In this document: positions 34,225-42,923 of the stretch, piece by piece
How the letters are laid out: every line of letters begins with the position of its first letter
Position numbering within the stretch: position 1 is the stretch's first letter
Source: Homoserinimonas sp. OAct 916
GTDB taxonomy: Bacteria; Actinomycetota; Actinomycetes; Actinomycetales; Microbacteriaceae
Assembly (NCBI RefSeq): GCF_003260275.1
Contig: NZ_QJHB01000003.1
Coordinates: 248,001 to 312,000, forward strand
Length of the DNA: 64,000 bases
Direction: 5' to 3'
Position numbers and translations under genes: made by a program
Notes under the pieces: model-generated
What the model was told of the DNA's origin: nothing
Databases searched by the model: none
Seen by the model: only the letters and a program-made list of their open reading frames with translations

Positions 34225-34977
34225 CTAATTCGACTCTGGTCCCGGTGCTGGCTTGTGGTCGAAAACGCCTTCGTCGAGCGTGATCTTCACCTGCGGAGCA
34301 TCGCTGGCTCCCGCCTGCGCGTTCAGCCGATGCTGTTTGCGCGACTTCAACCAGGCGCGCGAATAATGAATCACCGAGGGTGTGAGCGAGATCACGATCA
34401 CCGCGAGCAGGACCAGATCGATGTATTGCGTGGCGAATTCGGCCACCCAGGGGATCTGCCCGAGGAAATAGCCTCCCAGGGTCACGCCGGTGCCCCAGAT
34501 GAACGCACCGATCAGGTTGTAGAGAGAGTACTTGCGGTAGTCCATGTGGCCAACGCCAGCCGCAACCGGGGCGAACGTGCGAATGATCGGCACGAAGCGG
34601 GCGAGTACCACTGCGAGTGGTCCGTGCCGGTTGAAGAACGCGTTGGTGCGCTCGACGTTCTTGACACTGAACAGCCCTGTCTCCTTGCGCTCGAACACCT
34701 TCGGGCCCAACCGGTGCCCGATCAGATACCCGACTTCACCGCCAAGAAACGCGGCGACCGAGATGGCCAGACAGATCCACCAGATGTCGATATCGAACTT
34801 GCCGCTGACGGCGAGCACGCCGGTGAAGAACAACAGGGTGTCCCCGGGCAGCAGAAAACCGACCAATAGTCCGGTCTCGGCAAATACGATCGCGCAGACG
34901 ACGATCAACGCCACAGGACCGAAGAACCCCCCCAGAATGACATCTGGGTTGAGCCACGGAATCAGAGCGGTATGCAT
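34225..34977 (-). CDS. DedA family membrane protein
   Basis: The 250-residue protein has the DedA signature ETGLLVGFLLPGDTLLF near residues 34-50, the FxGRxxPxxRTFxPxxAG-like segment ARFVPIIRTFAPVAAG (about 126-141), and four to five membrane segments. DedA proteins act in membrane homeostasis; several are undecaprenyl-phosphate flippases. A 35-residue hydrophilic tail is variable. ATG at 34977. Confidence 0.92.
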   Translation of the reverse strand: MHTALIPWLNPDVILGGFFGPVALIVVCAIVFAETGLLVGFLLPGDTLLFFTGVLAVSGKFDIDIWWICLAISVAAFLGGEVGYLIGHRLGPKVFERKETGLFSVKNVERTNAFFNRHGPLAVVLARFVPIIRTFAPVAAGVGHMDYRKYSLYNLIGAFIWGTGVTLGGYFLGQIPWVAEFATQYIDLVLLAVIVISLTPSVIHYSRAWLKSRKQHRLNAQAGASDAPQVKITLDEGVFDHKPAPGPESN

Positions 34978-35383
34978 CGTGATATGGCTCCATCAGATAA
35001 AAGGGTGACCGAAGTGGTCAGATTGCAGTTTAGTCAGAATGAGTGGGCGTTGAGTGAAAGAATTCTGAACGCCGGAATTCTGCATTTGCATGGATCAGCT
35101 CTCGGTCGGTGAGGCCCTTGACCACGTGAGGGCTTCAGCTTGACCCCGCAACCTCCTCGCCCCGAATTGGGGGTTCGTCGTGGAGCTGACCCTCGGCGGT
35201 GATCAGCTCTTCACCGACGACCTGCCGCCCCATCTTCGTCAGGCTCCAGGGTCAGATTGCGCACCGGGCCGGGAGGAGAGCTCTGCGCCGGGTCGATGCC
35301 GGCTGTTGAACCGCGGTGAAGGGCTCATTGCGCACGTGCCACAGTGCGGATCGCTTTGTGCTGCCAGCAGCAGTCGGCCACGG
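34978..35383. other. 406-bp gap without a convincing gene
   Basis: The gap lies upstream of dedA and holds its promoter region. Near 35044-35084 there is a repeated AATTCTG word. From 35135 to about 35233 the minus strand encodes a 32-residue frame (MGRQVVGEELITAEGQLHD and on) that reads like a protein end but has no support. I call no gene. Confidence 0.4.
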
Positions 35384-35465
35384 TGCGGGAAGGGGGACTT
35401 GAACCCCCACGCTCGAAAGCACAGGAACCTAAATCCTGCGTGTCTGCCAATTCCACCACTCCCGC
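35384..35465 (-). tRNA. tRNA-Leu (UAG)
   Basis: An 82-nt class II tRNA with a long variable arm. The anticodon loop TTTAGGT gives anticodon UAG, which reads CUN leucine codons. The acceptor stem GCGGGAG pairs with TTCCCGC. CCA is not encoded. Confidence 0.95.
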
Positions 35466-35628
35466 GTGACGATTCAGTGTAATGGCTCGAGCTCTCAGCC
35501 GCGCCATCCTCGACCGGAGCGCAGCCGAAGAGGGTTTCGTCGCGCCAGAGAATCAAACATCGACCCCGGGCAGGAGCAGGGGACTGCGGGCCTGTGGATA
35601 ACTTAAACGGCCGCGGGGGGTTCTGGTT

Positions 35629-35634
35629 CATGAT
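35629..35634 (+). promoter_or_regulatory. Possible -10 box CATGAT of the Tad operon
   Basis: CATGAT ends 6 nt before the ATG at 35641, the same spacing as the leaderless genes elsewhere here, though the first base is off consensus. Confidence 0.3.
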
Positions 35635-35640
35635 GCTGGG

Positions 35641-36870
35641 ATGGACGACGCGGTTCAACTGATCACCGACCGGGTGCGCTCGCGGGTGCGAACAGACGGT
35701 GTCGACCTCGCCTCCAGTGCGACCGTCGCTGAACGGTACGTACACGACGAGGTGCAGCGCTATAGCGAGCGGGCGCTGGGCGGGTCGATGCCGCTCCTCC
35801 ACGATGAGTTCGCGGCTGCCCGCACGATCATGGCCTCGTTGACCGGATTCGGCGCAGTGCAGCCGTTCCTTGATGACCCCGAGGTCGAGGAGATCTGGAT
35901 CAACGCGCCTGACCGGGTATTTGTCGCCAGGGCGGGCATATCCGAACTGACCGATTGTGTGCTCGCGGAGTCCGAGGTGCGCGACCTGGTGGAGAGAATG
36001 CTGCAGTCCTCCGGGCGCCGAGTCGATCTGAGCAGTCCGTTCGTCGACGCGTCCCTGCCCGATGGCTCCCGCCTCCACGTCGTGATCCCCGATGTGACGC
36101 GCACGCACTGGTCGGTGAACATTCGCAAGTTCACCCAACGCATCAAAGAGCTGAACCAGTTGGTGCACCTCGGCTCGCTGACCGTTCAGGCCTCGGAGTT
36201 TCTGCGAATGTGCGTATTGGCCGGTCAGAACATCTTGGTCTCCGGTGCCACGCAGAGCGGCAAGACCACCCTGCTCAACGCCTTGCTCTCAGGCGCACGT
36301 GCGGGCGAGCGCATTGTCACGGTGGAGGAGACCTTCGAACTGCAATTGACCGGCCGCGATGTGGTTGGCATGCAATGCCGACAGCCGAGTCTGGAGGGCA
36401 CGGGCGAGATCACCCTGCGCCGCCTGATCAAGGAGGCGATGCGGATGCGCCCGGACAGGCTCGTGGTGGGCGAGGTGAGGGAGGCCGAGAGTCTCGACCT
36501 GCTCATCGCCCTCAACGCCGGGCTGCCGGGAATGTGCAGCATCCACGCCAACAGCGGCAGGGATGCACTGGTCAAATTGTGCACCCTGCCATTGCTGGCG
36601 GGGCGCAACATCGATTCAGCGTTCGTGGTGCCTACTGTGGCATCGTGCATCGACATCGTCGTGCACTGCGAAATGGACCGGCGCGGCAATCGCACGGTTT
36701 CAGAGATCTTGGCTCTCAGCGGGCAGGTCACCGACCAGGTGATCGAGGCGAGCCTGATCTTCGCTCGTGATCGGGGCGAACTTGTAACGGCTGGCGGGTA
36801 TCCGACCAAACGCGCAAAGTTCGACGCCCACGGGCTCGACCCGGTCGTCGTTCTGGGGGAGCGAACCTGA
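35641..36870 (+). CDS. tadA: Tad pilus secretion ATPase (CpaF/TadA)
   Basis: The 409-residue VirB11/GspE-type ATPase should power pilus assembly at the inner face of the membrane. Walker A GATQSGKTT (about 201-209), the Asp-box/Walker B region RMRPDRLVVGEVREAESLD (about 268-286) and the His-box SIHANSGRDALVKL are visible. It starts the compact Tad operon, and its stop overlaps tadB (TGATG). No TadZ/CpaE-type gene precedes it, unlike many actinobacterial loci. Confidence 0.93.
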   Translation: MDDAVQLITDRVRSRVRTDGVDLASSATVAERYVHDEVQRYSERALGGSMPLLHDEFAAARTIMASLTGFGAVQPFLDDPEVEEIWINAPDRVFVARAGISELTDCVLAESEVRDLVERMLQSSGRRVDLSSPFVDASLPDGSRLHVVIPDVTRTHWSVNIRKFTQRIKELNQLVHLGSLTVQASEFLRMCVLAGQNILVSGATQSGKTTLLNALLSGARAGERIVTVEETFELQLTGRDVVGMQCRQPSLEGTGEITLRRLIKEAMRMRPDRLVVGEVREAESLDLLIALNAGLPGMCSIHANSGRDALVKLCTLPLLAGRNIDSAFVVPTVASCIDIVVHCEMDRRGNRTVSEILALSGQVTDQVIEASLIFARDRGELVTAGGYPTKRAKFDAHGLDPVVVLGERT

Positions 36871-37739
36871 TGGTCACGGCCATCGGCGTGATGCTCGGTC
36901 TGGGGATGCTGCTCGTATTCTCGCCGCTCTTGTGGCCGCGGGGTGTGCGCCCACGGGCGGCCGCGACTGTCCGCTCTCGACTGGAATCTTTGCGGACCCA
37001 CCTGGCGCTCGCCGGTTTCGAACGGGTTCCCGTCGTGGTGTTCCTTGTGATCTGCGCCGTGCTCGGGGTGCTGGCGGCGGCCGCGTGCCAGGCCATGTTC
37101 GGGGTCGGTGCGCTCTCGGTGATCGCCGGCCTGCTCGGTGCCATCCTCCCGCTCGTAGTGGTGAGGCGCCGGGCCAGGGCGGCCAGGCGGGCCAGCCGCA
37201 CGGTGTGGCCCGACGTCGTGGACCATCTGGTCTCCGCCGTGCGCTCCGGGCTGGCGCTTCCTGACAGTGTGAGCACGCTTGCCCGGTCGGGCCCCCTCGC
37301 CACCCGGGTCGCATTCGCGTCGTTCGAGGCCGACTATCGGGCGACCGGCAGCTTCGGCTACAGCGCGAATCGGCTGAAAGTGACCCTGGCTGACCCGGTC
37401 GCCGACCGGCTGGTGGAGACCTTGCGCATGGCACGGGACGTGGGCGGCAACGATCTCACCCGGGTTTTGCGGGATCTGGCCGCGTACCTGCGCGAAGATG
37501 CGTCGGTGCGGGCCGAGGTGGAGGCACGGCAGGGCTGGATCATGAACGCGGCACGGCTCGGGGTGGTCGCTCCGTGGATCGTACTGGGGATGCTCGCCAC
37601 CCGCACCGAGGCAGCCCACGCCTACAACACGCCGACCGGTGCTCTGGTGATCATGGCCGGGCTCGTGGTCACCGTGCTCGCCTACCGGCTGATGATGCTG
37701 ATTGCCCGGCTGCCCGAGCAGAAACGGTGGTTCTCATGA
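36870..37739 (+). CDS. tadB: Tad pilus assembly platform protein TadB-like
   Basis: The 289-residue type II secretion F-family protein has two N-terminal helices, a basic cytoplasmic segment and two C-terminal helices. The T2SF domain contains VWPDVVDHLVSAVRSGLALPDSV. It overlaps tadA by one base and tadC by four (ATGA). Confidence 0.9.
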   Translation: MVTAIGVMLGLGMLLVFSPLLWPRGVRPRAAATVRSRLESLRTHLALAGFERVPVVVFLVICAVLGVLAAAACQAMFGVGALSVIAGLLGAILPLVVVRRRARAARRASRTVWPDVVDHLVSAVRSGLALPDSVSTLARSGPLATRVAFASFEADYRATGSFGYSANRLKVTLADPVADRLVETLRMARDVGGNDLTRVLRDLAAYLREDASVRAEVEARQGWIMNAARLGVVAPWIVLGMLATRTEAAHAYNTPTGALVIMAGLVVTVLAYRLMMLIARLPEQKRWFS

Positions 37740-38668
37740 CAGCGTTGGCAGCCTGGGGTGTCGTCTGCGGCACCGTTCTGGGGCTTGGGCTGTGGTCGCT
37801 GGTCAGCATGATGCCGAGCCTGCGCCGACCCCGACTGGCGGATCGGCTCGCCCCCTATCTCCTCGACGTGTCTTCGGAGGCGCGGATTATGGTGAGCCGC
37901 GCCACGGTCAACCCGTTGCCGGTGATCGGAGGACTGTTTGCGCCGGTGGCACGGCGGGCGCGCCTGCTCCTGGCAGCGGCAGTGGGCAGTGCGGAGCCGA
38001 CGATCTTGCGCCTTGCGCAGGCGGGCTCATCCGTGACCCTGGAGGAATATCGGTCCCGGCAACTGGTCTGGGGGCTCGCCGGCTGCGGTGCCGGCCTGCT
38101 GGTCGCCGCCGGGGTCGGAGGATCTGCGCCGACAGTCGTTTACCTCCTCGCTCCCGTGCTGGGTGGCGTGCTGGGGGTGCTCACCAGCGACCGGTGGCTG
38201 CAACGGATGGCATCCGCGCGCATCCGACGCATCGCAGCCGAATTGCCGACAGTTCTGGAGTTTCTTACCCTCAGCCTGTCTGCTGGCGATGGGGTTGTCG
38301 GTTCGTTGCGGCGCGTCAGCGAGGTGTCGACCGGTGAACTCGCCGCCGAGTTTCGACTGGTGCTGGCCGATGTGAACACCGGCGTACCGCTTGGCGCAGC
38401 GCTTTCTCGCCTCGCCGCGCGCGTGCGACTGCCCGCGTTGAGCCGGTGTGTGGAGCAACTCATCGGTGCCCTCGACCGCGGCACGCCGCTGTCTGAGGTG
38501 TTGCGGGCGCAGGCCCAGGACTCCCGCGACGAGACCAAGCGTGACCTGCTCGAGATGGCCGGAAAAAAAGAAGTGGCAATGCTCGTTCCGCTGGTCTTTC
38601 TGATTCTGCCCGCCACCATCATCTTCGCGATCTTCCCGGGCATCCACGTGCTGCGAGCAGGATTCTGA
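37736..38668 (+). CDS. tadC: Tad pilus assembly platform protein TadC-like
   Basis: The 310-residue protein is a second T2SF protein with ELPTVLEFLTLSLSAGDGVVGSLRRV (about 180-205) and the C-terminal helix LVPLVFLILPATIIFAIFPG. It pairs with TadB to form the platform. ATG at 37736 within ATGA; a longer open frame upstream overlaps tadB and is not needed. Confidence 0.9.
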   Translation: MTALAAWGVVCGTVLGLGLWSLVSMMPSLRRPRLADRLAPYLLDVSSEARIMVSRATVNPLPVIGGLFAPVARRARLLLAAAVGSAEPTILRLAQAGSSVTLEEYRSRQLVWGLAGCGAGLLVAAGVGGSAPTVVYLLAPVLGGVLGVLTSDRWLQRMASARIRRIAAELPTVLEFLTLSLSAGDGVVGSLRRVSEVSTGELAAEFRLVLADVNTGVPLGAALSRLAARVRLPALSRCVEQLIGALDRGTPLSEVLRAQAQDSRDETKRDLLEMAGKKEVAMLVPLVFLILPATIIFAIFPGIHVLRAGF

Positions 38669-38699
38669 CCCCCGACCGTTTCAAAGAAAGTAGGCCGAC

Positions 38700-38876
38700 A
38701 TGTTCTGGTTCAGGCGCTCCATGCGCAACCTGATGATCGACGATCGCGGCGACGTGCCCGGGTGGGTGCTGATCACATTGATGACCGCGGGCCTGGTCCT
38801 CCTGATCTGGGCAGTCGCCGGCCCGGCACTCAGCGGTGTGTTCGACGAGGCCATCCAGCGCGTCACTTCGTTCTGA
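38700..38876 (+). CDS. Small Tad-locus membrane peptide, probable pilin subunit
   Basis: This 58-residue protein has a short basic N terminus (MFWFRRSMRNLM), the segment DDRGDVPGWVLIT, one membrane helix (about 22-41) and a short tail. Such peptides sit between tadC and the tadE-like genes in related actinobacteria and are the best candidate for the Flp-type pilin. A classical Flp cleavage motif (G followed by xxxxEY) is not present, so the assignment is by position and size. A purine-rich ribosome binding site (AAAGAAAG) lies upstream. Confidence 0.75.
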   Translation: MFWFRRSMRNLMIDDRGDVPGWVLITLMTAGLVLLIWAVAGPALSGVFDEAIQRVTSF

Positions 38877-38902
38877 CACTCGCACTCGACTTCGAACCGA
38901 CC

Positions 38903-39370
38903 ATGACACCGGCGCCACTCGGCCATCTTGCCCTGACCCCGACTCGTTCCCGAGCGCCCAAATCGGGGAATGGGAGCGGATGCCGTGACCGGTCGGGCTC
39001 AGATGCTGGCTCGGCCGCGGTGGAGTTCGTACTCGTCGGAGCGTTGCTGACGGTGCTGACCCTCGGCGTGATGCAATTGGGCCTCGCTCTGCACGTGCGC
39101 AACACGGTGGTTGACGCGGCAGCCGAGGGCGCGCGATACGCTGCCCTCGCCGACAACACGCTCACCGACGGGGTGCGACGAACGCAGCAGTTGATTCGCG
39201 CGGCGATCGGTGCGGGCTATGCCGATGACGTGCGCGCCGCCTATGACAACTACCTCGGGCATCCGGCTGCCACGATCACCGTGCGCACTCCGCTGCCCCT
39301 GCTGGGTCTGGTCGGCATCGACAGCGGGTTGGAGGTGTCGGGGCATGCAGCCGTCGAAGAAGTGGGCTGA
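38903..39370 (+). CDS. TadE-like pilus protein
   Basis: The 155-residue protein has a TadE-type core DAGSAAVEFVLVGALLTVLT (about 36-55), with the E five residues after G as in pseudopilins. It then continues LHVRNTVVDAAAEGARYAA. The N-terminal 30 residues are polar. It is a probable minor pilin. The ATG at 38903 lacks a clear ribosome binding site, so the start is uncertain; the frame is open further upstream. Confidence 0.8.
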   Translation: MTPAPLGHLALTPTRSRAPKSGNGSGCRDRSGSDAGSAAVEFVLVGALLTVLTLGVMQLGLALHVRNTVVDAAAEGARYAALADNTLTDGVRRTQQLIRAAIGAGYADDVRAAYDNYLGHPAATITVRTPLPLLGLVGIDSGLEVSGHAAVEEVG

Positions 39371-39866
39371 GCTCCTGGGGCAGCGGACATCCGACACGCC
39401 CCCGGCAGGGAAAAAGCCTGCCGGCAACGAACTGACCGGTGACGCGGGGACCGCATCCCTCGAATTCATCACAGCCGGAATGATCCTGCTGGTTCCGCTC
39501 GTCTACCTGGTGCTCGCGCTTGCTGCGATCCAGGCCGGAGCGTTCGCCGTGGAGGGAGCCGCACGGCAGGCTGCGCGGGTCTATGTGCAGGCCGGCACCA
39601 TGGTGGATGCGGAGGAACGCGCAGCGCGTGCCGTCGAGTTCGCGCTCGCCGACCACGGGGTGTCGGCCGCCGACGCCAGCGTGACGGTGAGCTGCCAGCC
39701 GAGCCCGGAGCAGTGCCTGACCCGGCTCGGCCGGGTGAGCGTGACGGTGCGTGTGCAGGTGACGCTGCCCCTGGTACCCGACGTGCTCACCCTGTCCCAG
39801 GCGGCACGTGTGCCTATCGAGGCCACAGCAACCCAGCAGGTGTCCAGGTTCTGGCGGCAGCCATGA
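39345..39866 (+). CDS. TadE/F-like pilus protein
   Basis: The 173-residue protein has GTASLEFITAGMILLVPLVY (about 41-60) as its pseudopilin-type helix, then AVEGAARQAARVYVQA. Two cysteines (VSCQPSPEQC) may form a disulfide. The ATG at 39345 is chosen for the GGAGG 9 nt upstream. It overlaps the previous gene by 26 bp. Confidence 0.82.
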   Translation: MQPSKKWAELLGQRTSDTPPAGKKPAGNELTGDAGTASLEFITAGMILLVPLVYLVLALAAIQAGAFAVEGAARQAARVYVQAGTMVDAEERAARAVEFALADHGVSAADASVTVSCQPSPEQCLTRLGRVSVTVRVQVTLPLVPDVLTLSQAARVPIEATATQQVSRFWRQP

Positions 39867-40309
39867 ACCGGCTGCGAAATGGTGCGGGCGACGACCGCGG
39901 CTCGACCCTGCTGCTCACGATCTTCTACGGGTTTCTGGCGCTCGCGCTGATCTTCGTGACACTGGCGGCGTCCAGCCTCTACCTGGAGCGCAAGCGCCTG
40001 TTCACGCTCGCCGACTCGGCCGCCCTGGTCGGGGCCGAAGCGTTCAGCCTTGAGGGTGTCGCCACTCACGACGGCGAGGTGCGCCCGGGCCTTCGCACAA
40101 CGGATGTGTATGCGGCGGTCAGCGATTACCTCGCCGGCACCGCGAACCATCGGTTCCACGGCCTCAGGCTCGCCCGCGCCGAAACGAGCGACGGGATGAG
40201 CGCCACTGTCGAGCTCACCGCCGAGTGGCGGCCGCCGATCGCGTCTCTTGTGCTGCCACGCGGGGTGCCTCTGAGCGTCACCGCCGACGCCCGCGCGGTG
40301 TTCTGGTGA
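39863..40309 (+). CDS. TadG-like pilus protein
   Basis: The 148-residue protein has DDRGSTLLLTIFYGFLALAL near the N terminus, then LADSAALVGAEAF, the usual TadG/TadE-like N-terminal module. The long C-terminal domain of classical TadG is missing, so this is the short actinobacterial form. It overlaps the previous stop by ATGA and is last in the Tad operon. Confidence 0.82.
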   Translation: MNRLRNGAGDDRGSTLLLTIFYGFLALALIFVTLAASSLYLERKRLFTLADSAALVGAEAFSLEGVATHDGEVRPGLRTTDVYAAVSDYLAGTANHRFHGLRLARAETSDGMSATVELTAEWRPPIASLVLPRGVPLSVTADARAVFW

Positions 40310-40323
40310 CCCGCGACCTGGCC

Positions 40324-41565
40324 TCAGCGGTGCCCAGGCACGTAGCGGGGGATGTACCGGGCGAGGGTACCGGCCCCAATGAGCCCGAGCACGCCGGTGA
40401 TGGCTGCAGCGACGGGCAGCGACCAGATCGCGGTGGCCACGGCGATGAGCACCGGCGCGGCCGCGCTGCCGCCGTCGCCGGTGAACCGGAACGCCCCGAG
40501 AAACGGTGCCGGGTTCTCGGGTGGCGCGAGGTCAGCGCCGAGGGTCATCAGGAGGCCACTTCCGATACCGTTCGCGAGCCCCAGGAACATCGCGAGAGCG
40601 ATGAACCAGTTGACCGCATCCGGGCTCTGATGGGTGAAAGCCAGCACCAACAGCCCCAGCCCCAGGCCCAGCATGCTCGGCATCGCCGTCCACATGCGTC
40701 CGAACCGGTCCATGATCTGACCGCTGGCATAGAACAGCGCGAAGTCGAAACCGCCCGCAATCCCGATGATCAACGCCGTGCTGGCATCGTTCACCCCGAT
40801 CGAGACCGCCCACAGGGGCAGAATGATCACCCGTGCCGCGCGCACCGCGCCGACCAGACCCGCACTGCCACCCATCCGCACCAGCGCGCCGCGATACTCC
40901 CAGATGGTGCGGAACAGTCCCACAGATTCGGGGGTTCCCGCGCTGCCGGCTGACGAGGGGCTCGTACCGTGCACGACCTGGCCGAAGGTCTTCTCAGGGT
41001 CGGGCAGCAGGAGCAGCACGGCGGCCGCAGCGACGCAGCAGGCCACGTGAATCCAGAACACGACCTGCACGGCCCCGGTCAGGTGGATGAGGAACGCGGC
41101 GATGAACGGGCCGAGAAACATGCCGGCGCGAAACGTTCCCCCGAGCGATGACAGTGCCCTCGCCCGGTAGGCCAGAGGCACGAAGGTGGTCATGAATGCG
41201 TGGCGAGCCAGCGCGAACACCGCGGTGGCCAGCCCGACCAGGAACACCCCCGCGGTGAGCAGCACCGGGCCCTGGGCGGCCGCGCAGACCACAAGACCCG
41301 CCACGGCCACGAGCGCCGCCCCGACCATGGCGTTTCGCTCACCGACCCGATTCACGACCCAGCCGCTCGGGATGTCGCCGACCAGTTCGCCGATCATGAT
41401 CATCCCGCCGATGAACCCGGCGATCGCGAGGCTCGCCCCGAGGCTGGTGGCAGCGATCGGGATCATGGGGATGATCGCGCCCTCACCGATCGAGAACAAG
41501 AGGGTCGGTAGGAACACCGGCAGAAAAATTGATCTGAATGAGAAGGGGCGGTCGGTGGTGGACAT
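40324..41565 (-). CDS. MFS transporter
   Basis: The 413-residue protein has twelve predicted membrane helices and an MFS-type loop after helix 2 (SGWVVNRVGERNAMVGA, about 67-83), matching the G-x-x-x-D-R-x-G-R-R motif A loosely. It is probably a drug or metabolite exporter. It converges with the Tad operon with 14 bp between stops. No regulator is adjacent. Confidence 0.85.
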   Translation of the reverse strand: MSTTDRPFSFRSIFLPVFLPTLLFSIGEGAIIPMIPIAATSLGASLAIAGFIGGMIMIGELVGDIPSGWVVNRVGERNAMVGAALVAVAGLVVCAAAQGPVLLTAGVFLVGLATAVFALARHAFMTTFVPLAYRARALSSLGGTFRAGMFLGPFIAAFLIHLTGAVQVVFWIHVACCVAAAAVLLLLPDPEKTFGQVVHGTSPSSAGSAGTPESVGLFRTIWEYRGALVRMGGSAGLVGAVRAARVIILPLWAVSIGVNDASTALIIGIAGGFDFALFYASGQIMDRFGRMWTAMPSMLGLGLGLLVLAFTHQSPDAVNWFIALAMFLGLANGIGSGLLMTLGADLAPPENPAPFLGAFRFTGDGGSAAAPVLIAVATAIWSLPVAAAITGVLGLIGAGTLARYIPRYVPGHR

Positions 41566-41694
41566 GGCTGAACCCCATGGTAGTCGCGTCGATCACGGTG
41601 CCAGCATCGATCGAAAATCGCCCGCTTCGGCCAGTCTCATCGAGCGATTTCACCGGCAAAGCCGGAGACGGTCGGCGGGTAGGCTTGAGCCACC

Positions 41695-42804
41695 ATGATG
41701 GAGCTGGATATAACCGCCAAGATCGCCGCGTTGCGCTCGACCTTCAACGACATCGCCGCCGTGGCCGACACCGCCCGGCTGGAGCGCGAGATCGCCGATC
41801 TGAGCGAGCAGGCGGGCGTGCCCGACCTGTGGGACGACACCGAGAAGGCGCAGAAGGTCACCAGCGCGCTGAGTCACCGCCAATCCGATCTGGCGCGGAT
41901 CAACAACCTCGCCGCACGCCTCGACGACCTGGAAGTCTTGGTCCAACTGGCCAACGAAGAAGACGACGAGCAGTCACAGCTCGAGGCGCAGGATGAGCTG
42001 AAGGCTCTCCAGAAGACACTCGGCGACCTCGAAGTGCAGACCCTTCTGAACGGCGAGTTCGATGACCACTCCGCCGTGATCACCATCCGTGCGGGTGCCG
42101 GCGGCGTGGACGCCTCCGACTTCGCCGAAATGCTGATGCGCATGTACCTGCGGTGGGCCGAACAGCACAAATACAAGGCAACCGTGCTCGACACGAGTTA
42201 CGCCGAAGAGGCCGGCATCAAGTCGGCGACCATCGAAGTCGACGCCCCCTACGCGTTCGGCACCCTGTCGGTCGAGGCCGGCACGCACCGGCTGGTGCGG
42301 ATGAGCCCGTTCAACTCGGCCGGCAAAAGACAGACCTCGTTCGCCGCCGTCGAAGTGGTGCCCCTGATCGAGCAGCTCGACCACATCGACATTCCGGAGA
42401 ACGAGATGCGGGTGGACGTGTACCGCTCCAGTGGCCCCGGCGGGCAGTCGGTCAACACCACCGACTCCGCGGTTCGCATCACCCACCTGCCGACCGGGAT
42501 CGTGGTGAGCTGCCAGAACGAGAAGAGCCAGATCCAGAACCGCGCCGCCGCGCTGCGAGTGCTGCAATCCCGGTTGCTGCTGGTCAGGCGCGAGGAGGAG
42601 AGCGCCAAGAAGAAGGAGATCGCTGGCAACATCACCGCCAGCTGGGGCGACCAGATGCGCAGCTACGTGCTCGCGCCCTACCAGATGGTCAAAGATCTGC
42701 GCACCAACCATGAGGTGAACAACCCGTCTGACGTGTTCGACGGAGACATCGACGGATTCATCTCGGCGGGCATCCGCTGGCGCAAGCGGGCAGTTGACGA
42801 GTAG
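41695..42804 (+). CDS. prfB: Peptide chain release factor 2
   Basis: The 369-residue RF2 recognises UGA and UAA. The stop-recognition tripeptide region is RMSPFNSAG and the catalytic GGQ lies in [12 protein letters not shown]. The frame is continuous, so there is no programmed +1 frameshift of the E. coli type, in line with many actinobacteria. ATG at 41695 or 41698. A TAGGCT box lies at 41680-41685. ftsE, ftsX and smpB follow. Confidence 0.96.
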   Translation: MMELDITAKIAALRSTFNDIAAVADTARLEREIADLSEQAGVPDLWDDTEKAQKVTSALSHRQSDLARINNLAARLDDLEVLVQLANEEDDEQSQLEAQDELKALQKTLGDLEVQTLLNGEFDDHSAVITIRAGAGGVDASDFAEMLMRMYLRWAEQHKYKATVLDTSYAEEAGIKSATIEVDAPYAFGTLSVEAGTHRLVRMSPFNSAGKRQTSFAAVEVVPLIEQLDHIDIPENEMRVDVYRSSGPGGQSVNTTDSAVRITHLPTGIVVSCQNEKSQIQNRAAALRVLQSRLLLVRREEESAKKKEIAGNITASWGDQMRSYVLAPYQMVKDLRTNHEVNNPSDVFDGDIDGFISAGIRWRKRAVDE

Positions 42805-42829
42805 CCGCACCGTGGGGTACCGGGTGCGG
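42805..42829 (+). terminator. Weak hairpin after prfB
   Basis: CCGCACC (42805-42811) pairs with GGTGCGG (42823-42829) over an 11-nt loop. There is no T run. Confidence 0.4.
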
Positions 42830-42923
42830 TGGCAGGAGAGTGTCACAGTGCTCGCTGTGGGATGGCGCCGAACGGTATGTCGTTGCCGACAAATCCCCGC
42901 GGGGTGCTTAGGCTCGGATGGCC

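Noticed and set aside
35135-35233. 32-residue minus-strand frame in the dedA upstream gap
   Set aside because: No ribosome binding site, no recognised family, stop codon four codons before the Met.
41695-42804. Programmed frameshift in prfB
   Set aside because: The reading frame is continuous from the ATG and has no early in-frame TGA with a shift site.
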